Origin: Amycolatopsis sp. FBCC-B4732
Lineage (GTDB): Bacteria > Actinomycetota > Actinomycetes > Mycobacteriales > Pseudonocardiaceae
Length of the DNA stretch: 64,000 nucleotides
Reading direction: 5' to 3'
Assembly: GCF_023008405.1 (NCBI RefSeq)
Contig: NZ_CP095376.1
Span: 8,660,501-8,724,500, forward strand
Part shown: positions 55,197-63,622 of the stretch, piece after piece
How positions within the stretch are numbered: position 1 is the stretch's first letter
Layout of the letters: each line of letters begins with the position of its first letter
The notes under the pieces: generated by a model
The model's input: only the letters and a program-made list of their open reading frames with translations
Told to the model about the DNA's origin: nothing
Database searches by the model: none
Position numbers and translations under genes: made by a program

Positions 55197-56992
55197 AGTT
55201 CCTTCTCCACCCAGAACGGTCCGAGGGCCAGCGCGTCGACGTCGGTCTTCAGGTAGCACGCGATCGCGTCGGCCGGGCTGGCCACGATCGGCTCGTTGTT
55301 GTCGTTGAACGAGGTGTTGACGACCATCGGCACCCCGGTCAGCTTCTCGAACTCGCCGATCATCCGGTAGTACAGCGGGTTGTCGGTACGGCTCACAGTC
55401 TGCACCCGCGCGGTGCCGTCGACGTGCGTGATCGCCGGGACCTCGTCCCGCTTGTCCGGCAGGACGTCGAACACCAGCAGCATCACCGGGGACGGGTAGT
55501 CGCTGACGAAGTACTCGCCCGCCCGCTCCTCCAGGCACGAAGGTGCGAACGGCCGGAACGCCTCGCGGTGCTTCACCTTCTCGTTCATCCGCGTCTTGGA
55601 CTCCGGGTCGCGAGGGTCGGCGACGAGCGAGCGGTTGCCCAGTGCCCGCGGCCCGCACTCCATCCGGCCCTGCACCCAGCCGACGATCTTGCCGTCGGCC
55701 ACTTTCGCCGCGGTGTGCGCCGCGATGTCGTCGACGCGCTCGTACTCGACGCCGGCGTCCTGCAGCGCCAGCTCCATCTCGGCCTCGGTGTAGTCCGGCC
55801 CGGTGTAGGTGTAGCCGTCGCGCGGGCGCGGCTTGCCGTACTTGGCGACCGACACGTCGAGGGCCGCGCCGAGCGCGCACCCGTCGTCCGCCGCCGCGGG
55901 CTGGGCGAAGAAGTCCTCGAACGGCGTCTCCAGCAGGATCCGCCCGTTCATGACGCTGTTCAACGCGACCCCGCCGGCGACGCACAGCCGCTTCGAGCCC
56001 GTCTCGCGCTGCAGCCACCGCGCCAGGTGCAGGCCCGCTTCTTCGAGCGTCACCTGCAGGGCGTACGCGATGTCGCAGTAGTGCTGGGGAACGGGATTCT
56101 CGGCCGTGACGCGGGTTTTCGGCCGCGCGGGACCGAAGGCGTCGGTGAACTTCCGGGACATCACGTGCTTGCCGGTGCGGTGGTGGCCGAACCAGCTCAG
56201 GTCCAGCTCGAAGCCGCCGTCGTCGTCGAGGTGGATGAGCTGCTTGAACGCGTCGACGTAGGTGTCCTCGCCCAGCGGCGCGAGGCCCATGATCTTGCCT
56301 TCGTCGCGGGTCGGGTAGAAGCCGAGGTAGCCGGTGACGCCCGCGTACATCGCGCCGAGGGAGTGCGGGAACTTGATCCGCCGCAGGTCGACGATCTTGT
56401 TCCCGCGCCCGTGCGCGAGGTAGGTCGCCGTGCCGTCGCTGCCGATGCCGTCGAAGGTGAGCACCGCCGACTCGTCCCACGGCGAGATGAAGTAGCCGCT
56501 GGCCGCGTGCGCGCGGTGGTGGTCGACGAGGTGGGTCTTGAACTTCGTCGGCCCGGTCCAGCCGGCGGCCTCCTTGACGTCGTTCGCCAGCGTGTAGGAC
56601 CGCTTGATGTGCGCGAGGACCGCGCCGCCGACGTGGTAGTCGTCGTGTCCCTTGCCACCGCCGGTGAGGAAGGTGTCGACCATGCCCGCGGACTTGCCGC
56701 CCTCGTCGCCGTTGGTGTTGCGGAAGACGTCCAGGGTGCCGGGGAAGTACCGCGCGAACACCTTGGCCGCGTGGATGCCTTCCTTCCAGCGCTGCCAGTA
56801 GTAGGCCACGTGGTCGACGTCGGCGAGCGTGATCCCGGCCCGCTCCAGGCAGAACTTGATGGCCTCGGCGGGGAAGCCGCCGTCGTGCTTCACGCGGGTG
56901 AAGCGCTCCTCCTCGGCGAACGCGATGATCTCGCCGTCGCGCACGAGTGCCGCCGCCGAGTCGTGCACCCGGCTGATGCCCAGTACGTACAT
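55193..56992 (-). CDS. carbamoyltransferase (NodU/CmcH/TobZ family)
   Basis: The 599-residue protein has the N-terminal YrdC-unrelated ASKHA-type (Kae1-like) domain: MYVLGISRVHDSAAALVRDG, VAYYWQRW, HHRAHAASGYFISPWDESAVLTFDG, GGVALNSVMNGRIL, then the C-terminal domain with GPRALGNRSLVADPRD. Members transfer the carbamoyl group of carbamoyl phosphate to hydroxyls of sugars, antibiotics or Nod factors. Here the neighbours (GT2, flippase, ATP-grasp) suggest a sugar of a surface or exported glycan. The start is 16 bp after the flippase stop. Confidence 0.9.
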   Translation of the reverse strand: MYVLGISRVHDSAAALVRDGEIIAFAEEERFTRVKHDGGFPAEAIKFCLERAGITLADVDHVAYYWQRWKEGIHAAKVFARYFPGTLDVFRNTNGDEGGKSAGMVDTFLTGGGKGHDDYHVGGAVLAHIKRSYTLANDVKEAAGWTGPTKFKTHLVDHHRAHAASGYFISPWDESAVLTFDGIGSDGTATYLAHGRGNKIVDLRRIKFPHSLGAMYAGVTGYLGFYPTRDEGKIMGLAPLGEDTYVDAFKQLIHLDDDGGFELDLSWFGHHRTGKHVMSRKFTDAFGPARPKTRVTAENPVPQHYCDIAYALQVTLEEAGLHLARWLQRETGSKRLCVAGGVALNSVMNGRILLETPFEDFFAQPAAADDGCALGAALDVSVAKYGKPRPRDGYTYTGPDYTEAEMELALQDAGVEYERVDDIAAHTAAKVADGKIVGWVQGRMECGPRALGNRSLVADPRDPESKTRMNEKVKHREAFRPFAPSCLEERAGEYFVSDYPSPVMLLVFDVLPDKRDEVPAITHVDGTARVQTVSRTDNPLYYRMIGEFEKLTGVPMVVNTSFNDNNEPIVASPADAIACYLKTDVDALALGPFWVEKEL

Positions 56993-57008
56993 GATTTCTC
57001 CCAGTGGT

Positions 57009-58262
57009 TCAGAATCGGCGGACCAGGCGCCGCAGGACTGCCGCCTTCACCGCGAGCGCGAAGACGAGTGCGGCGAACCCGCCGACCGGCCCGAGGACGG
57101 GGACGAGCAGTGCCGCCGCGGCGGCGGTGGCGACGAGCGAGACGACGGCGGTGCCGGACGTCAGCGTCAGCACCTTGCTGTTGGTGTTTTCGATGAGGAA
57201 GCCCGCGTACAGCCCGGTCGCGTACAGCGCGGTCTCGACGAGCACGAGCAGCCCGAGGACGACGTACGCGTCCTCGGCCGTGAGCGAGGCGCGGGTCCCG
57301 GGGATGGCGAGACCCGCGCCGAGCAGGACGACCACCGCGATCCCGGCGCGTTCGACCAGCCGCAGCAGCGCGACCGCCCGCGCCCGCCCGGCCGCCGCGC
57401 CCGTGCCGCGCATCCGCCGCGACGCCGCCGGCTGGTGCAGCTTGAGCTGGTAGTACAGCAGCGAGCAGAACGCGCTCGACACCAGCAGCGCCAGGTAGAA
57501 CGGGCCGCTGTCGGTGGTCCGGCCGGACAGCGCGAGCACCGCGAACACGACCGACGTCGAGATGACGTCGAGCAGCTCGGTCAGGCCGAGCAGGACGGTG
57601 CTGCGGCCGAACGCGGGCAGCAGCCGGTGCCCCGGCACCCGGCCCCCGCGCAGCCACGGCCGGGGCAGCAGGGCGACCGAAGCGCCGAGGATGACGAGGA
57701 TCCCGCCCAGCAGCAACGCCAGGTGCGTCTCGGGTGGCCAGCCCACCGCCCACGTCACGCACGTCACGACGCCGACCACGACCGAGCCGGCGGCGAACGC
57801 CAAGGCGTCCAAAGTGGACTTGTCGCGCAGCCGGTGCAGGCCGGACACCGTCATCAGCAGCCCGCCGGAGATCGACCAGGCCGCCGCCGTCAGGTACAGC
57901 GCCGCGTCCGACCGCGGGGCCACCACCAGCGCGACGGCGGTCGCGGCCAGCACGGCCAGCACCGGCACCGCGGCCAGCCGGACCGCGAGCGCCGCGACGG
58001 CGTCCCGGGTCCGGTGCAGCCGCGGCAGGCTCTTCAACGCCGACTTCTCCGCCGCGGCCGGCACGAAGTTCAGCCAGGTCATCAGGCCGAGCGCGTTCGC
58101 GAAACGCCCGTAGTCGCGGGCGCCCCACGCCGTGATCAGGACCAGCCCCATCACCTGCACCGAAAGCCGGAACACGCCCCGGCCGGCGAGCAGGCGCAGC
58201 ACCACCGCCGGCCGCGGCGGCGCCACGGCCGGGGCGGTGCTGACCGAGGGAGGACCCGTCAC
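57009..58262 (-). CDS. flippase-like polysaccharide export protein
   Basis: The GTG at 58262 overlaps the ATP-grasp stop and gives 417 residues with about 12 hydrophobic segments. FRLSVQVMGLVLITAWGARDYGRFANALGLMTW is a typical Wzx/MVF N-terminus, and a long hydrophilic loop lies in the middle (KLHQPAASRRMRGTG). It probably moves the lipid-linked or soluble product of this operon across the membrane. Confidence 0.8.
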   Translation of the reverse strand: MTGPPSVSTAPAVAPPRPAVVLRLLAGRGVFRLSVQVMGLVLITAWGARDYGRFANALGLMTWLNFVPAAAEKSALKSLPRLHRTRDAVAALAVRLAAVPVLAVLAATAVALVVAPRSDAALYLTAAAWSISGGLLMTVSGLHRLRDKSTLDALAFAAGSVVVGVVTCVTWAVGWPPETHLALLLGGILVILGASVALLPRPWLRGGRVPGHRLLPAFGRSTVLLGLTELLDVISTSVVFAVLALSGRTTDSGPFYLALLVSSAFCSLLYYQLKLHQPAASRRMRGTGAAAGRARAVALLRLVERAGIAVVVLLGAGLAIPGTRASLTAEDAYVVLGLLVLVETALYATGLYAGFLIENTNSKVLTLTSGTAVVSLVATAAAAALLVPVLGPVGGFAALVFALAVKAAVLRRLVRRF

Positions 58263-59500
58263 GGCAGGGGTACCGCCATGTCCTGGTCGCTCAGCAGGAA
58301 CTTCAGCGTGCCGCGCACGGCGTTCTCCGCGGACAGCAGTTCCGGCACCGACCCGGCCGTGAGCACGACGTACCCGAGCTTGTGCCCGGCCTGCTCGTAG
58401 GGCCGGACGAACGAGCCCTCGTCGGCGAACAGGTGCAGGCCGACCAGCCCGGGCAGCGCGCGCACGTCCGCGACACCGTCCACCCGGGACAGGTGACCGC
58501 CGCGGTCGGACGCCAGGATGTGCACCAGCGTCGGCTTCGGCTGGTGCAGGTCCAGCCGCACCTCGTCGCCGGTGGCGGCGGCGATCCCGGCGCCGATCAG
58601 GTCGGCGCCGTGGCAGTGCGCGATCGCTTCCGCCAGCCCGTTGCCGCCCATCCGGGCGCCCATCTCGATGAGGTAGAGCCGCCCGTCCCGGCCGAGCACG
58701 GCGTCGAGCGTCAGCGGTCCCGTCCGGTAGCCGAGCTCGGTGCAGATCTGGTCGAGGGCTTCGATCAGGCTCAGCTCGACGTCGGCGGGCAGCTCGGCGG
58801 GCAGCAGGTGCGACGACGTCACGAAGAACGGCGGCGGCGTGAGCACCCGCTCGGTCACGGCGTGGAAGACGATTCGCCCGTCGACGACCAGCGCCTCGAT
58901 GGTGAAGTGCGAGCCGTCGAGGTGCTCCTCCACGACCAGGCGGCCGGACGGCGAGAACGCGAGCGACTCGGTGAACGCCCTGGTCAGCCGGCCCGGACCC
59001 GGGCAGGAGACGACCCCGCGGCTGCCCGAAGAGTCGACCGGCTTGACCAGCGTCGGGAAGCGCAGCTGCTGGGCGGCGTGGATGAGCTCCGGCCCCGGGC
59101 GGCCGTCGACGCTGCGGTAGCTCGGCAGGCCCAGGTGGTCGCACAGCGCGCGGAACACCGACTTGTCCGTCGACGCGGCCACCGCGTACTGCGGCAGCGG
59201 GTCCGGCATGCCCCAGTGGCGGGTCAGCCACGCCAGCGCCGGCAGGCCGACGTCGCTGGCCGGGCAGAGCACCCCCGCGAGGTCGCGGCGGCCCTCCAGC
59301 GCCGCCGCGATCTGCTCCGGTGCGCGCACGCTGACCTGCAGGAACTCGTCCGCGTACGCCACTGCCGGTGCGCCCGGCCGGACGTCGACGCAGATCGTGC
59401 GGAACCCCAGCTCCCGCGCCCGCTCGTAGGTGCTGACCGAACCGTCCGCGCCCCCCAGGATCACCAGGGTTCTCGCGGGGTCCTTCTTCGAACTCGTCAC
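58259..59500 (-). CDS. ATP-grasp ligase
   Basis: The GTG at 59500 overlaps the GT2 stop and gives 413 residues. It has the ATP-grasp layout: an N-terminal Rossmann-like lobe (TLVILGGADGSVSTYERARELG), then STDKSVFRALCDHLGLP, FPTLVKPVDSSGSRGVVSC (ATP-binding lysine and glycine loop), VVEEHLDGSHFTIEALVVDG and LYLIEMGARMGGNGLAE (metal-binding acidic site). The C-terminal part is like carbamoyl-phosphate-synthase-like ligases that activate a carboxylate to form an amide. In this operon it may couple an amino acid or carboxylic acid to an amine of a glycan precursor. Substrates unknown. Confidence 0.85.
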   Translation of the reverse strand: MTSSKKDPARTLVILGGADGSVSTYERARELGFRTICVDVRPGAPAVAYADEFLQVSVRAPEQIAAALEGRRDLAGVLCPASDVGLPALAWLTRHWGMPDPLPQYAVAASTDKSVFRALCDHLGLPSYRSVDGRPGPELIHAAQQLRFPTLVKPVDSSGSRGVVSCPGPGRLTRAFTESLAFSPSGRLVVEEHLDGSHFTIEALVVDGRIVFHAVTERVLTPPPFFVTSSHLLPAELPADVELSLIEALDQICTELGYRTGPLTLDAVLGRDGRLYLIEMGARMGGNGLAEAIAHCHGADLIGAGIAAATGDEVRLDLHQPKPTLVHILASDRGGHLSRVDGVADVRALPGLVGLHLFADEGSFVRPYEQAGHKLGYVVLTAGSVPELLSAENAVRGTLKFLLSDQDMAVPLP

Positions 59501-60507
59501 GCCGAAACGCCTTTCCCCAGGTGCACATCGATGAGCCGGGGACCCGCCGGGTCCGCCGGGGTGAAGAGCCGGTCCTCGGCGTCGACGACGACGTTCGCTT
59601 CCCGGATGTAGAACTGCCGCGGCCTCGGCTGGCCCGCGCCGACCACGACGAGGTAGCGCACGGTCAGCGACGCCACCAGCAGCAGCACCGCGAGCAGCGC
59701 GAACAGCAGCGTGGCCGTGACCCCCGCGCCGAGCAGGCCGAACGCCGCCGCGCCGCCGGCGAGCACCGCGATCCCCGCGGCCAGCAACGCCGTCGCGGAC
59801 GCCGCGGTCGTGAGCCGCCGGGTGAACCCGACGAAGAGTTCGATGGCGTGCGATGCCAGGAACCCGAAGCCCACTTTGGACTCGCCGCGCTCGCGGGCCC
59901 GGTGCGCGACCTGGACGCAGGTGTACCGGCTGGTCAGCCGGGGGACCGTGGCCAGGAAGTACGGCGTGCCGAGCCGCAGGTCGACGATCTTGCGGGCCAG
60001 TTCCGCGCGGACCAGCCGAAACGCCGTGGCGCCCGGCGGGATCTCGATCCGCAGGACGCGCCGGCCGAGGAAGTGGAACGCGGCGGTGCCCCACCGTCGC
60101 AGCCGCGGGTCCTGGCGGTTGGTGCGGACGCCGAAGACCGCGTCGTTGCCCAGCTCCGCCGCCGCGACGAGCTTCTCCGCTTCGGCGGCGGGGAACTGCT
60201 GGTCGGCGTCGACGTGCAGGATCCACGGTTGCGCCGCGTAGCGGTAGCCCGCCGAGAATGCGGCTTCGAAACCGAAGTTCCGAGAAAAGGACAAATACCG
60301 CACGCGCGGGTCGGCGGCCGCGAGTGCGCGGATCTTGTCCAGTGTTCCGTCGACGCTCCCGTCATCGACGTAAAACAATTCCAGTGAGTAGTGGCCTAGT
60401 TCGTTGGTTATTTCCCGATAGGACGGTTCGACGTTCTCGACTTCGTTGAAGCACGGAATGACTACGGTGAGTCCACTGTGGGCCGGCCCCGGGAAAGGGG
60501 TCGTCAT
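59497..60507 (-). CDS. membrane-bound GT2 glycosyltransferase (DPM1/ArnC-like)
   Basis: The 336-residue protein has LTVVIPCFNEVENVEPS, FYVDDGSVDGTLD, LSFSRNFGFEAAFSAGYRYA and HVDADQQFPAAE (DxD site), then two C-terminal hydrophobic helices (about 233-255 and 260-290). This is the layout of ArnC/GtrB-type polyprenyl-phosphate sugar transferases. It heads the five-gene minus operon. The DADQQ after VDAD is typical of the family. No ribosome-binding site was judged strong. Confidence 0.85.
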   Translation of the reverse strand: MTTPFPGPAHSGLTVVIPCFNEVENVEPSYREITNELGHYSLELFYVDDGSVDGTLDKIRALAAADPRVRYLSFSRNFGFEAAFSAGYRYAAQPWILHVDADQQFPAAEAEKLVAAAELGNDAVFGVRTNRQDPRLRRWGTAAFHFLGRRVLRIEIPPGATAFRLVRAELARKIVDLRLGTPYFLATVPRLTSRYTCVQVAHRARERGESKVGFGFLASHAIELFVGFTRRLTTAASATALLAAGIAVLAGGAAAFGLLGAGVTATLLFALLAVLLLVASLTVRYLVVVGAGQPRPRQFYIREANVVVDAEDRLFTPADPAGPRLIDVHLGKGVSA

Positions 60508-60780
60508 CTGTGCTGCTCAGGTACGTGTGTCGAATTCGTGTCCGCGCGGTCACCGACAGTGCGAATGGTGATCATGAATCCCCCAGCCGGATCCGATAAG
60601 GCCGCTTGCCGATTGCGGTGTGGCGGGAGTTATAAGCAGACGGATCGGTGAACGGCGACGGTACTTCGGCGAATTCCTCCGTTCAGACCCAGACCAAAGT
60701 AGTAACCCATCCGGCATTCGGGGTGACCTGGCGGCCAAGTCCTTCCCCGCGGGCCGGTCGGTGGCGCAGACTCCCCGGCC
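60508..60780. promoter_or_regulatory. divergent promoter region of the two glycan operons
   Basis: This 273-bp region is the least GC-rich of its surroundings and separates the two divergent operons. On the plus strand TTGCCG (60606-60611) and TTATAA (60630-60635) with an 18-bp spacer form the most sigma70-like promoter seen in the window. No gene was recognised in it. Confidence 0.45.
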
Positions 60781-61539
60781 ATGTGGAATCTGGGGGCGGG
60801 GGTCGTGTGGCGCGCTGCCTACGCGCGGGCGGTGCGCTCGGCGTTCGCGACGGTGCCGTTCTACCGCGAGCGCTGGGCGCTCGACGGCCGGGAGGACCCG
60901 GTCGTGGTGCCCGGGCGCACCGGGACGAACGGCGGCGCGGTACCCCTCGCGGAAGCGGTGCACAAACTGGTCGACCTCGTCCCGCTCGCCGGCGGCGCCC
61001 GGCGGCCCGAGCCGGCGCGCGGGCTCGGGCGGGTGCTGCGGACGGCTCGCCGGCCGGACCCCGGCAGCCTGGTCGTGGTGCTCGGACCCGACGACCTGCG
61101 GCCGCCGTCGGACCTGCCGAAGGGGGTGCGGGGCTGCGTCGCCGATCCGGACGCGCCGAGCGCCTCGGTGCTGCGCGAAGTCGCGGCCGTGCTGGACCGC
61201 GGGCGCCGCGTGCTCGCCGTCGGTGACGACAAGGCGATCGCGGCGTTCGCCGAGGACCACCGCGTCGAGGCCGTGCCGCACCGCGAACTCGATTCGCTGG
61301 ACGCCGGCCCGTACGGCGTGCTGCACGACCCGGTGCTCGGGTACCTCGGCGCCTTGGGCGACTGCGGGCGGTGGCACCTCGACTGGCCGCACGTCTACGC
61401 GCGCCCGACCGCCGCCGGGCTCGCGTTCACGTTGCTGCGCCAGGCTTCCCCGCGGTTCGTCGACGTCGTCCCGGCCGGCGGGGTGCGCGGCGAGATCGCG
61501 TTCTGCCCCCGGCACGGCACCCCGGTCGTCCTGGCATGA
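60781..61539 (+). CDS. unrecognised protein, possibly a degenerate adenylation-enzyme relative
   Basis: The 252-residue product begins MWNLGAGVVWRAAYARAVRSAFATVPFYRERWALDG. The N-terminal pattern AYARAV--AFATVPFYRERW resembles the start of PaaK/CapK-type acyl-adenylating enzymes, and the C-terminal HDPVLGYLGALGDCGRWHLDWPHVYAR could match a later part. The conserved nucleotide-binding core (YGSTE-type motifs) is missing and the protein is short, so it is not expected to adenylate substrates. It heads the plus operon and overlaps the first FemAB-like gene (ATGA). Confidence 0.55.
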   Translation: MWNLGAGVVWRAAYARAVRSAFATVPFYRERWALDGREDPVVVPGRTGTNGGAVPLAEAVHKLVDLVPLAGGARRPEPARGLGRVLRTARRPDPGSLVVVLGPDDLRPPSDLPKGVRGCVADPDAPSASVLREVAAVLDRGRRVLAVGDDKAIAAFAEDHRVEAVPHRELDSLDAGPYGVLHDPVLGYLGALGDCGRWHLDWPHVYARPTAAGLAFTLLRQASPRFVDVVPAGGVRGEIAFCPRHGTPVVLA

Positions 61540-62567
61540 GGTTCACGTTCCACGACCCCCGCGCCGACCCGGCGCCCGCGGGGTGGGCGGAGTTTTCGCG
61601 GGCCGCCCGGCTGCACCCGGTGTGGGACTACGGCGTGATGGGTCTCGAAGCCTGGGGTGCCCGCAACCCGCAGCTGCTGGTCGTCGCGGCCGACGGCGAC
61701 GCGCTCGTCGCCGCGGTGTCCGTGCTGGTCTGCCGTCCCCGGCTGGCCCCGCGGTTCGCGCCGCGGCCCGGGAAGCGCTTGCTGCGGCCGTTCTGGGCCG
61801 AGGTCTGCCAGCCGTGGCTCAGCGGCTACCCCGGGATCGCGTTCGCGCCCGGGGTGCGCGACCACGCGGCGCTGGTGCGGGAGTTCGAGCGGGAGCTGGG
61901 CCGCCACCTCGGGCCGGGCCTGCTCGGTGTCGTCCACCGCGCGCTCGGCGAGGAGCTCGCCACCGGCCTCGCCGGCCGCGGCCGGCTCGTCAAGCGCGTG
62001 GATCCGGTGGCGGTGCTGGAGAACCGGTTCGAGTCCGAGGAGGACTGGATCGCGTCGCTGTCGAAGTCGCGGCGGGCGGGGCTGCGGCGGCAGCGGCGCC
62101 GGCTCGCCGAAGACCCGTCGCTGGTGATCCGCGGCGGCGCGGGGCGCACCGACCTCGACGGCGCCGAGCTGGCCGGGTTGATCCAGGCGCACCGCGAGCG
62201 GTACGGGCGGCTGGCGCTGGACACCCGCACGCCGCCGTCGGCGGGGTTCCTCGACCGGTTCGTCCGGCGGCCGGACGTGCACACCCTGACTTACACCGGC
62301 ACCGGCGGGCAGCTGCTCGCCGTACAGACCATGCTCGACCACCCGGACACCCCCGTCCTGCAGCACTGGGCGGCGCTGCCGCCGGCCGCGGGCGGGAAGA
62401 AGTGGCTGTACTTCGACTCCTACGTGCGCGCGGTGCGCTTCACCGCGAAGCGCGGCGCCCGGGAGCTGTCCGCGGGGCGCGGCATGATCGAGCTGAAGCA
62501 GGAGCTGGGGTTCCGGCCCCGGCCGGTCTACACGGCCGCCGTGCCGAGGCCGGTGCTGGGCCGGTGA
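61536..62567 (+). CDS. GNAT/FemAB-like transferase, paralogue 1
   Basis: The 343-residue product has two GNAT-like lobes, as in FemAB-type aminoacyltransferases: an N-terminal lobe (HDPRADPAPAGWAEFSRAARLHPVWDYGVM, VAAVSVLVCRPR) and a second lobe (LIQAHRERYGRLALDTRT, QTMLDHPDTPVLQHWAALPPAAGGKKWLYFDS). The basic helix ASLSKSRRAGLRRQRRRL (about residues 173-190) is the place where acyl-donor phosphates usually bind. FemAB proteins add amino acids from aminoacyl-tRNA to lipid-linked precursors; GNAT relatives use acyl-CoA. It overlaps both neighbouring genes. Confidence 0.7.
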   Translation: MRFTFHDPRADPAPAGWAEFSRAARLHPVWDYGVMGLEAWGARNPQLLVVAADGDALVAAVSVLVCRPRLAPRFAPRPGKRLLRPFWAEVCQPWLSGYPGIAFAPGVRDHAALVREFERELGRHLGPGLLGVVHRALGEELATGLAGRGRLVKRVDPVAVLENRFESEEDWIASLSKSRRAGLRRQRRRLAEDPSLVIRGGAGRTDLDGAELAGLIQAHRERYGRLALDTRTPPSAGFLDRFVRRPDVHTLTYTGTGGQLLAVQTMLDHPDTPVLQHWAALPPAAGGKKWLYFDSYVRAVRFTAKRGARELSAGRGMIELKQELGFRPRPVYTAAVPRPVLGR

Positions 62568-63622
62568 AGACCGTGACCGCGGTGTCGCGGGTGGACGTCC
62601 ACGACCCCCGCACCGATCCGCCGCCGGAGGGCTGGGCCGCGTTCCGGGCCCGGTGCCTGCCGCCGGTGTGGGACTACGAGCTGCTGCGCCGCGAGGCGTG
62701 GCTGGCGAAGAACCCGCCGGTGCTCGCCGTCGTCCGCCAGGGCTCGCTCGTCGTCGGCGCGTTGTCGGTGATGGTGTGCCGGGGCTGGGGCGCCGGCAAG
62801 TTCGGCCCGCTCTCCGGTGGCCGGTTCCGGCCGCGCTGGGCCGAGGTCTACCTCCCGCTGCTGAGCGGCTATCCGGCGTGCGTCTTCGACGACGACTTCA
62901 CCGACCGGCGCACCGCGATCCGCCAGTTCGAACGCGCATTGCGTGAGTACGTCGGCCCCGGCCTGCTCGGCGTCGTCTACCGGGCGATGAACCCGGAGCT
63001 GGTGCCCGCGCTGGCGGGCCGGGCCCGGATCAGCCGCGAGATCGACCCGGCCGCCGTGCTCGTCAACCGCTATTCCACTGTGGACGAATGGGCGGCGGCG
63101 CTCGCGCCGGACGTCCGCGGGTACCTGGACCCGGACGTCGCCACCGAAGCGGCGGCCGGGCGCACCGACCTCGATCCGCACGAGCTGGCCGTGCTGCTCA
63201 ATGCCCACCGCGCGCGGCAGGACGACCGCGCGTGGGCCGGCGGCCAGCGTTCCCGCGTCGGCGGGCTGCACCTGGACACCCGCAGCCCGATCGCGCCGGC
63301 CTACCTCGACGCGCTCGTCCGGCGTCCGGACGTCGTGACCCGGACCTACCGGGCCGCGGACGGCAAGTTGCTCGGCTTCAACACGATGATCGACCAGGAC
63401 CGCGGGTGCGCGGTCCACCACTGGGCCGCGCTGCCGAGCGCGGAAGGCGGCCGGAAGGGTCTCTATGTCGACTGCTACGCCCGCTGCGTGGCCCACATGA
63501 TCGCCTCAGGACGGCCGGAGCTGACCGCCGGCCGCGCGATGCTGCCGGAGAAGGAGGCGCTGGGCTTCGGCACGCGAAGCCTCTTCTCGGTGGCGGTCCC
63601 GAGGCCGGTGCTGGGCCGATGA
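62564..63622 (+). CDS. GNAT/FemAB-like transferase, paralogue 2
   Basis: The 352-residue protein starts at GTG 62564, overlapping the previous stop, and is a clear paralogue of its upstream neighbour: HDPRTDPPPEGWAAFRARCLPPVWDYELL at the start and the same end AVPRPVLGR. The basic RRAGLRRQRRRL stretch of paralogue 1 is replaced by APDVRGYLDPDVATEAAAG, and an extra loop (RAWAGGQRSRVGG) is present. It may therefore use a different donor or be a non-catalytic partner. Overlap with the next gene is ATGA. Confidence 0.7.
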   Translation: MKTVTAVSRVDVHDPRTDPPPEGWAAFRARCLPPVWDYELLRREAWLAKNPPVLAVVRQGSLVVGALSVMVCRGWGAGKFGPLSGGRFRPRWAEVYLPLLSGYPACVFDDDFTDRRTAIRQFERALREYVGPGLLGVVYRAMNPELVPALAGRARISREIDPAAVLVNRYSTVDEWAAALAPDVRGYLDPDVATEAAAGRTDLDPHELAVLLNAHRARQDDRAWAGGQRSRVGGLHLDTRSPIAPAYLDALVRRPDVVTRTYRAADGKLLGFNTMIDQDRGCAVHHWAALPSAEGGRKGLYVDCYARCVAHMIASGRPELTAGRAMLPEKEALGFGTRSLFSVAVPRPVLGR

